Below are positions 56,586-64,000 of a stretch of 64,000 bases of DNA, in pieces. Below the pieces are notes generated by a model, which was not told the DNA's origin, made no database searches, and saw only the letters and a program-made list of their open reading frames with translations. Source of the stretch: Acanthococcus lagerstroemiae (taxonomy: Eukaryota > Arthropoda > Insecta > Hemiptera > Eriococcidae); assembly GCA_031841125.1 (NCBI GenBank), contig CM063112.1, positions 9,202,603 to 9,266,602 of the forward strand, given 5' to 3'. The position numbers were made by a program, and so were the translations under genes. Within the stretch, counting starts at the first letter, position 1. Every line of letters begins with the position of its first letter.

Positions 56586-57382
56586 TCTCTCTATATACTA
56601 AAAAAGTAAAATCCGCCGCCACCGCTACCTCCGGGAGAAAAAAGGCACTGCGGGTGCCCTACCATGCCCCGTAATTGCTAATTTCTCCAGGGGTAGCCTA
56701 AGGAGGGAGCTTAGAAAAATCCACCGCTGCCACCGGCTCTGGGAGAAAAAACCCACGACTGATTGCCTACCCTACCCCTTAATTGCGCATTTCTCCAGGG
56801 GTAGCCTGCCTTTGGGAGTGGGTTCATGGTGGAGGAGGGAGCTTGGAGGAAAAAGGTTACGGTGAAGGACGAGAAGGAGTTGTGGTGGGCTTTATACACC
56901 AAACAGTAGAAGCCACCTCCTCCTTCCCCTCTATGGGGATAAATTCCTGGTAGCCCCCCGTACCTTAATCTCAACGTTTCACAGAGGTACCCTATCCCAG
57001 GGAGGCTCCTTGGTGGTGGTGGGAGCTCCTGGAGAAGGGAGGATGGCCACGGTGAGGAAGGGCGTCCGCGGTGGGCGAGGAGGAGCACGGTGGGGGAAAG
57101 TAACTGTGATGGAGGACAGCTGTGGTGGGGATTGGCAGAGGGTAGCCCACCCCAGGAGAGGGTTCTTGGTGGAGGAGAGAGCTCCTGGATGGTGTAGCAC
57201 CATGTTGTTTTTATATAATTTCCATGGAAATTTTTTTATGTTGGGTGAGATACACTTAAGTTACTAGGACGTCCAGGGCCGTATTCACATATAGGCAACA
57301 TAGGCACGTGCCTAGGGCGCCAGATTATGGGGGATACAGTAGGCCGGTACGAGCGAAGCGTCCAAAGGGCGAAGCCTCCTAG
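56586..57382 (+). mobile_element. Candidate short Helitron with internal GC-rich tandem repeats
   Basis: A TCTCTATATACTAAAAAAG start, also present at 39567, and an end ggcgaagcctcCTAG followed by T (57379-57383). The interior holds two units of about 115 bp (ctccgggagaaaaaa ... tttctccaggggtagcc) and then units around ggtagcc...cccaggagagggttcttggtggaggagggagct. These give long GC-rich frames on both strands that are repeat artefacts. A hAT-like start (CAGGGCCGTATTC, 57276) lies near the 3' end. The 3' hairpin is only 3 bp, so the call is tentative. Confidence 0.45.
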
Positions 57383-57383
57383 T

Positions 57384-59180
57384 TGTTTATTATTGCTAGA
57401 GGGACTGGTTGAGGTGGAAGAACTGGAAAAGAAGGCAACGAATGAGCTACGAAGAGCAGATAATGAAGAATACAAAGTGTAAACCCTTCTCAGAGAAATG
57501 AAAAGATTAGGACGGGAGAGAAAAAAAGTGGAAAGGCGCACCCTGATAGTCGAAAACTAAGGAATATAACAACGAAACCTATTTTTCATTTTTTACTGAT
57601 TAAAACCATTCTCGTGAATGTGGCTAAAGCATTTTCAAAACACAAAAATCTGAACATTATTTTCCGTCAAAAATATGTCCATTCGAGAAGAGCGTATAAC
57701 TCCGTAAGCTACAAAATATTTCAACATAAATGAACGAAACTGTACAATATTTTGTGGTTTTCTTTCACGAGGCTTGCCTCTTCATATTTTACATTTGCTC
57801 ACATTGATAAACACTATTCTTCACCACAAACGAGACAATCAGAACTTTAGAAGTGTTCTCAAAACTTACATGTTTTTTATACGCCCTCGTTTTAAATTTT
57901 TGCACCCCTCTAAGAATTAAACCTTCCGACGCCGCTACACGAAGCTGGTCAACTTGTTCACATATCCTTGGGTTGGGATTTAGGAAAGCCTACAATTCGC
58001 AACACAGCTCCGACCTGCCTGAAATACACGCTCTAGATTCGCGTCCATAATCAAAAACGTCGATCTAAACGCCAACTCGGCGTTTTTTTTTTCTTCAGTC
58101 GGTGTATCTTCACCGCTAAATCGAAATCGAGCCCATGGGCGATTAATTACGGGCCAGCTTCCGCGGCAAAGCGACAGCGTGTTTTTATGCTGCAAGTCGA
58201 TACAAAGGCACTCGCATTTCGTTAAAAAAAATTTCCGTTTTCGCCAGACGAGCCGCAAATTACGAAAGTTAAGCACGACAAAAGCAGAAAAATATTTACG
58301 TTGAATTTCCAAATCTTGCATTAATCCTTTAATCTAATTTCGTGTATTTTGTACATCACCTACCCAGACCGGATATTTGACGCAGATTACCAAAAGTTTG
58401 TTGTTTACGCTTTAAATCCGTTTCAATGGGGTGTTTTAATTTTTCTGCACCGAGCCGAGAATTTGGATGCCGGGTACCCGTGGCGGATATTAACTCATCG
58501 AGAGCTGACAGCTTCCAGTGTTAAAAACGTGCACGTCCGCAATCCGTAGACTTCACGAATCAGTTAGAAACGCATAATGAATGCAAAATGGAAACCAGAA
58601 GACGGCTTGACGGCAAAGGTCAGAAGCGTGAAAGCTGGATTTCAGTTGAAGGATAGAATGCAATAGCAACCGAAGTCAATTATAGCTTAAGAATTGACAA
58701 TTATTGACTACTGACTACTGACTAACGAGCACAGGGAGAACTCCTCAAAGTTTCTCCATCGTTGAGGCGGTTGTGAGTGGGAAAAGAGGAGAGGGATGCT
58801 AACTGGAAAGGTCAGAAGCGTGAGGGCTGGATTCCAATTGGAGGATGGAATGTTAACTAAATTTGTTCAGGCAAAAACAAAGAAATTGTGTACCTCCTAG
58901 AATAAAATTTAAAAAAAAAAAATTCAAATTTTTCAATCGACTGAAACTTTGGAGGCGAACCTCAACCATCTTCTTTGGTGCATCTCCGAATCGAAGACAT
59001 GGAATTTCCAAGCAAGACTCGCAGTGCTGGATTTACCTAAGGGGCAACAAAGGCTATTGGCCCTGGGCGTCTAACTAGACGGGAGCGTCTGAAAACTGGA
59101 GTAAGAAAGAGGGAAAAGGGAACGAAAAGAATGAAGAACGAACGGAGCTGAATCGACTATAACTGGAAAAAGTGAACGAA
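57384..59180. other. Intergenic, no gene seen
   Basis: 57950-58560 is CpG-containing and non-repetitive, with open frames on both strands that I do not recognise. A direct repeat (aaaggtcagaagcgtga then gctggatt) lies at 58614-58668 and 58806-58858. A phrase ctggatttacctaaggggca at 59029 belongs to a common MITE-like motif. Confidence 0.5.
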
Positions 59181-60870
59181 GTTTTTTTGGATTGCTGATT
59201 TGAACATTTTATTAGATTTGGAGTTCGACTTGGACAGCCATCCGAAATGAAAATTTTATGCTTAAGACAGGGCAACGTCGTCTCAGCTAGGAAATTCAAA
59301 CTAGGTATCGATATTAAAAATGTTTCAGGTCGCCAATTTTGAATAATTCAACGTACCCATTTTTGAGTACATTGTTCGACTTTCCCAATTGAGGGTTGGC
59401 ATTCTTAAGGGTTCGAAAACCAACATTACTCAAAAATCATTTTTCTACTGAAACGAGTCTTACATGCAATCGCCCGTCGACTGGTGAAATCAGTTTTATC
59501 AAAAACCAGAATCTAAAAGATCATGAGGAATTAAGAATTTAGAATCCAGATTCAAGGCTTGACTAAAAATTCGAGTTCTCAACCTAGAGTTAAGACCTTT
59601 AGACGAAGTCATAGAAATGGAGGGGAGGGGGTCGCCCTCAGTCATGTTCCAGAAATTGGCACGTAGTGAGTTCTAGTAGCCAGTAAGAAAAATAATACCT
59701 AATTTTTTTTAAAGGATTTCGATTGAAATTGTTTGTATTTTAGTAGGAATTTTGGTTTTATATACGCCCCTCCCTCCAAATTAAAAAAAAAAATAGAGCT
59801 AGTTACAGTCCTACCTTGAAAATACCATTGAACCAAATGATAAGCACAATGAACCATATTTCATAATGTTTTAGCCTGATGTAAGAGGAAAGGAGGAAAA
59901 CAGCAATATTTCGGTAGATGAAAAGTAAAACTCTGTTCGCCTTTTGAAAAATTCTTATTTCTGAACTTCAGGACGTTTGTCCGCCGTAAGAGTTATTTCA
60001 TTTCCTTTTTCATAGTAAACAAAAGAAAGATTACAAAAAAACATAAGAATTTCTGAATCTGACTGTCTCACACACGAAGAATTTTATTATAAATTTCTTA
60101 AGCCCCCCCCCCCTCCACAAACACACACACACACAGAAATTATAGATCTGTTACTGGCCAAACCCCAATCAGAGTCGCAGTCTGGCTCCCTCTCAAGAGA
60201 CATGAAACTTTGATTTTCATTTTTAAGAATGGGACTAAATTAAAAATCTAATGGAATATTCGAACAAAGTGAACCAAAAAAGCCTCATATTTCAATACTT
60301 GCAGTTCGCTTTCCAAAATTGAATCAATTTTACATATCTGAAGTGTAAAAGTTCGATTTTGGAGCCCAAATCAAGATCAGATCGAGAATCTAATTGGATT
60401 TTCGAAGTTGGTGGCCTAAAAAGCTCATATTTCAATATTTCGTTCGGTTTTCTAGGTCAAATCATCCAAGTCAGTTGGCGGCCCTATCTCAAACATATAG
60501 TGGAGCCGAACTAAAGATCTGACTGGAATTTCAAAATCAACGTACATTCCGATACTTGGTTTTATTTTCCATGTCGTAATTTTGCATAAGCGTTTATAGG
60601 AGCCACATTTGAATTTTGAAGCTTAAATTTTGATCGAATTGAAAGTTTTTTCGGATTTTCTAAATCAGATGACTCAAAAAATCTGATTCCGATACTTTGC
60701 TTAAATTTTTCAGCAAGATCAGTTTGATCTTTTGAAAGGGAGAAAGGTTGAATTTAGTGCCTAGTTCGAACTCGGATCGAAAATCTGACACAATTTTCAA
60801 AATCAGCGACTAGAAATACACCTGGTTCATTAATTTGCTCAACGTATTTCTTCTCGAACTTTAAAAGTTA
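59181..60870. repeat. Degenerate array, unit about 135 bp
   Basis: Within 60130-60830 the core (a/g)aatctga(t/c)(t/c)(g)ga(a)ttttc(g/a)aaatca recurs at about 60245, 60386, 60510, 60650 and 60780, each preceded by a gagcccaaat-like phrase and followed by tcaaaaa...cgatactt(g/t)g. The block 59181-59600 contains looser copies. The same family occurs in at least four other places in the window. Confidence 0.65.
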
Positions 60871-61990
60871 GTGGAACGTTACAGCCCCCACAAAGTACAC
60901 TTTGGCCTTTTCGTCTCGCGTCAATCCGACTTCGCAATCGAGAAAACAGGGGAGTTTCGTAGTAGACCCTCGGAACCTATAAAAAAATGTAATCATTCTA
61001 AGCGACAAACTATTATTAACTTCATATTTTGAATTCAAAGTATGAGAAAGTATGAAAATTTATTTGAGGAGGGGCGTTGTCAAAAATTAGCGGTAGGGGG
61101 CGTCTTTCCTACATCTGGCATTGTAGACTTGTAATTAAAATTCATAATGTTGACAAGGAAACTAGGACTTATTCCTCTCCGATATTTTTGCTTTTCAATA
61201 TACAAGAAGTCTTATAGATTACTAACGGACAATAAAAATTGATTCGCAGCTTAACCCCGCCCCCTGGCTGGCATTGGTCTGACAAAGAGAATAAAAACAG
61301 AAGTATACAGATGTACCGACGGAAATTAATTAGCTATTCAATGTAGAATTTGGACAGCGGCAGGGGGAAAATCTTGGCTCTAGATCGTGAATCTTGGTTC
61401 TCAACTTCTTGTCTGTTGGACCACCGATATTGAGCTTATAATACAAAGAACTGGAAAGCTTTTGCCTTCCGGGGGACTTAGCCGTTGGCTCACTGCTTTT
61501 GGTCCTACTTTTCCCAGAGTAGGCGGAGGAAAAGAGGGACTGCCTACCTATATGTCTACTAGCCCGACTGACAGGATTTCAAGCTGGAGAATTTGCTGAC
61601 TGTCGTTCAATTTAGCTGTCTGTCTGTCTTTTATCTTTGAACATATCAAAATGCGTCTTTGTAATTTCTCGAATTCGAAATGGGTTACCCAGTCGAGGTT
61701 CCTCTTACCGGAGGGGATGAAGGAAGGTTTTTAACACTCTTATAAACCAGTTATCAGGGTCAGCTGATGGCCTTCAGAGTTGTAATGCTGGATTAACTGA
61801 CGTTGTTAAATTACCCAACTTTTCTACTCCTTTCGAGTAAGGATCTACCCTCAGATCCTGAATCTTGGCCGTCAATAAAAGAAAGAAGAGTACGGGGGGG
61901 GGGCAAGATTCTCAGCGTACTGACTTATGAACTGCTTCCTGAGTATCTTTCTTTTGACTTAGTGTTCGTGTTGGAGTGTGAGTGAACTCG
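60871..61990. other. Intergenic, no gene seen
   Basis: No recognised frame. The phrase gatc(g/c)tgaatcttgg recurs at about 61384 and 61856. The 10-G run at 61894 is typical of this window. Confidence 0.5.
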
Positions 61991-61995
61991 GTGTG

Positions 61996-62110
61996 TGGTG
62001 AGACGTATGGCGATGCACGCATGCCAAAGTGGCCCCTGAGACACCGCACCCCAGCACCGGAAACTACTTTTTCGGGCATCGCATCAGTGCCGAGGGGGGT
62101 GTGAGTGAAC
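61996..62110 (+). mobile_element. R1-like LINE 3' UTR fragment
   Basis: gtatggcgatgcacgc, gccaaagtgg, caccgcacccc and ccggaaactac match 8118-8210 in order and strand. Confidence 0.7.
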
Positions 62111-62112
62111 TT

Positions 62113-62615
62113 GGTAAATTCTATATTTAGAGTGTGCCAATTCACAAGTTCTTCCTTCTGTAGTTCAGAGCGCTTTCGGCTGCTACTGCAACGACCAGGG
62201 ACACAACAACCACAGGTTGACAGAAATATACAAAATCCTACACACAGAAAACAACACACAAGAAAAAGAAAATTAAAGGAACAACTTGAGATAATAAGGG
62301 CGGAAACAAAACAAAACAACTTAATAAACACGACAACCAACTTCGAAAGCGAGACGCTATTCCAACCAATAACATAACATTCACTCATAACACTCACTGA
62401 TTGGACAGACTACACAACCACAGACAACCAATAGGAATACACCAAATAGGTTTTACCATACGGTACTACGTACCACTATAAATACAGGACGACAAAGGAA
62501 AAGTGTAAGGCTGTTGGGGTACTCCACTGATGATGGCGTAGCTGCCGAAAGCACTCTGGACTACAGAATGAAGAAATTGTGAATTGGCACACCATAAATA
62601 TAGAATTATTTTGAC
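62113..62615. repeat. Inverted repeat around a 340-bp spacer
   Basis: 62113-62195 and 62530-62612 are complementary over about 75 bp (aattctatattta, gtgtgccaattcaca, ctgtagt(t/c)cagag, gctttcggc). The right arm contains the hammerhead-like core. The spacer has no recognised domain; the 161-codon minus-strand frame (61912-62397) crosses the left arm and is probably chance. It may be a Penelope-like or other element with inverted termini. Confidence 0.65.
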
Positions 62616-64000
62616 TTTCATTCTCGGTACATACAAGTTTATATAGAGCTAGAAAAATCTTAGCCCTCGAATCCTGTATATCGAATTAATTTTCTGAAAC
62701 AGCAGGTGTTGGCCTTTTACGAGAGGTGAGGCATTCCCATCCCGCTAGATAATGATCGTTTTTTCTTGTTCTTCTTTTATTGTTGGTAAAAACATACGTG
62801 TTACTAAGTTGAGAAATGTTAATGTCAGAACGGCCTTCTCCCTCCCCTGGTAATATAATTCTGGTCATCGAACTAAACAACAGATTCTAAGATTTAAGGG
62901 ATATTAACGTAGACAAATTTTACCCCCCCCCCCACACACACACACACAAACACAACTCCTAAGTTATGGATCTGAGTGGTGAGCGAATGTTTCAGAAGAC
63001 GGTTATGTTTCAATAATACAAATTTACGGATAAGGAAAAGGAAAAAGGAAGTTGTATCAAACAGTAGATTGGCTAACAGACGCAGATACTGAGTAGAAAA
63101 GACCTTGGCTATCAGTTTCATTTTTCTCCCGATATGTTTTAAATACACGGAGAGAAGGATGGATAAAGATACCGAAGCAATTGCGAAATGTTTGTCCGAA
63201 CTCCGAATGGGCAGAAAACTTAATATTGTGTTCAGGCTTCTGTATTTCCATTGTCAGTCTTTCTACTTACGTCATGAATCAGCTCTGTCACTTCGATTAT
63301 TTTCTATACTGTTCTGTTATTTTCTGTCATTTTTATGAACGCGAAAATAAAATTACAGACATTAAAATAATTTCAAGAAGGTGAAGGGGCTTGAAACACT
63401 CTAAAAACGCACGACAATGTTTTAAAGATCCACCAAATCTGAAATCTCCGGGAATACCCGGGAAAACTTCACAAGGCCAAGCGTGAAGAAGACTTCAAGA
63501 CAAAAGTACTCTTGATCTGCTTGTTTACAAGGTATGAGTAACGTAGTTTCCAAAATAGTAAGCTCCAAGTTGTACCGTTATAAAAATGAGCCATGTTGAA
63601 AAACTTGAGAAAGAAGTAGTAAAATTAAAACAAAGCCTGTAGCATAGAGGGTACAATTCCAAATAAACCCTCTAGCGAAAAACTACCCTCTCGCTAAACT
63701 GAATTCTGACGATATACTTTTTCAATAAAACTTTCCATAAGACAGCGGATGTAATTGTCCTCATATTTTTGAGAACAAAGCATTCTACCCCATCGCTTTC
63801 AATCCTGGGACCTCACTTCCAAGTTTTCAAAAACTTTCAGTCACTGTCACATCCTCTTTAATCAGAAGGTTAACGATTGACTGACGTTATAGGCTTATTT
63901 ATTTCAAATCTACCACTGAAATTTCTATGTTTTCATGCTCAGATGATAAACGATGTCGACTATTTTTATTACAACGTTGTATGTACATTCACTAAACGCA
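62616..64000. other. Intergenic, no gene seen
   Basis: AT-rich, with a C run and an ACAC microsatellite at 62922-62955. Open frames near 63057-63384 occur on both strands without recognised domains. Confidence 0.5.

Noticed and set aside
56711..57203. Pro/Gly-rich frames on the minus strand
   Set aside because: They are translations of GC-rich tandem repeats, present on both strands.
61912..62397. 161-codon minus-strand frame, the longest minus-strand frame at this end of the window
   Set aside because: It runs across the arm of an inverted repeat and an R1-like LINE 3' UTR, and has no recognised domain.

Overview
This is nuclear DNA from an animal, most likely an arthropod and probably an insect. 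It is AT-rich and gene-poor. Its only recognisable host gene is spliced, and the rest is dominated by decayed LINEs, mariner, Helitrons, tRNA-derived SINEs and many short hAT-like elements. I cannot name the species. The host gene is an even-skipped/Evx homeobox gene on the + strand (15244-20499), read as three coding exons that encode about 303 residues. Intron 2 splits the homeodomain between positions 46 and 47. Nothing else in the window looks like an intact host gene.

Layout. 1-8460: an old I/Jockey-type LINE (1340-3996) split by a small hAT MITE, a 1.6-kb terminal-inverted-repeat element, a tRNA-derived SINE, and an R1-like LINE 3' end with an inverted duplication. 8580-10660: a degenerate 'gactcatt' minisatellite interrupted by a 1.2-kb non-autonomous hAT-like element. 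10670-15120: intergenic, with a second SINE type. 15244-20499: eve. Its first intron holds two inverted copies of a mariner that carries a LINE 3' fragment, and its second intron holds a hAT MITE with a perfect 8-bp target duplication. 21780-23725: a degenerate minisatellite with a MITE inside. 27338-29313: an element with 13-bp inverted ends and a 5-bp duplication. 29360-35513: a second copy of the 1.2-kb element, swollen to 6.1 kb by a minisatellite block, a Jockey LINE and an RTE-like LINE. 43112-47877: two Helitrons head to tail, the second containing an RTE LINE that is itself split by a MITE. 49150-50100: short repeats and a TATA-type promoter, possibly a solo LTR. 51158-56600: two relics of one LINE family, the first split by a third copy of the 1.2-kb element; between the relics lie a 166-bp satellite and a 243-bp hairpin. 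56586-57382: a candidate Helitron. 59180-60870: a degenerate array of about 135-bp units. 61990-62615: LINE 3' ends and an inverted repeat with a weak hammerhead-like motif.

The most notable pattern is the 1.2-kb hAT-like family. It has CAG-type ends, 8-bp target duplications at all three loci, no coding capacity, and an internal architecture of two directly repeated modules of about 240-280 bp flanking about 650-700 bp. In one locus the site before insertion can be inferred from a related LINE copy. The window reads as a developmental gene surrounded and invaded by layered transposon insertions whose order can be worked out.
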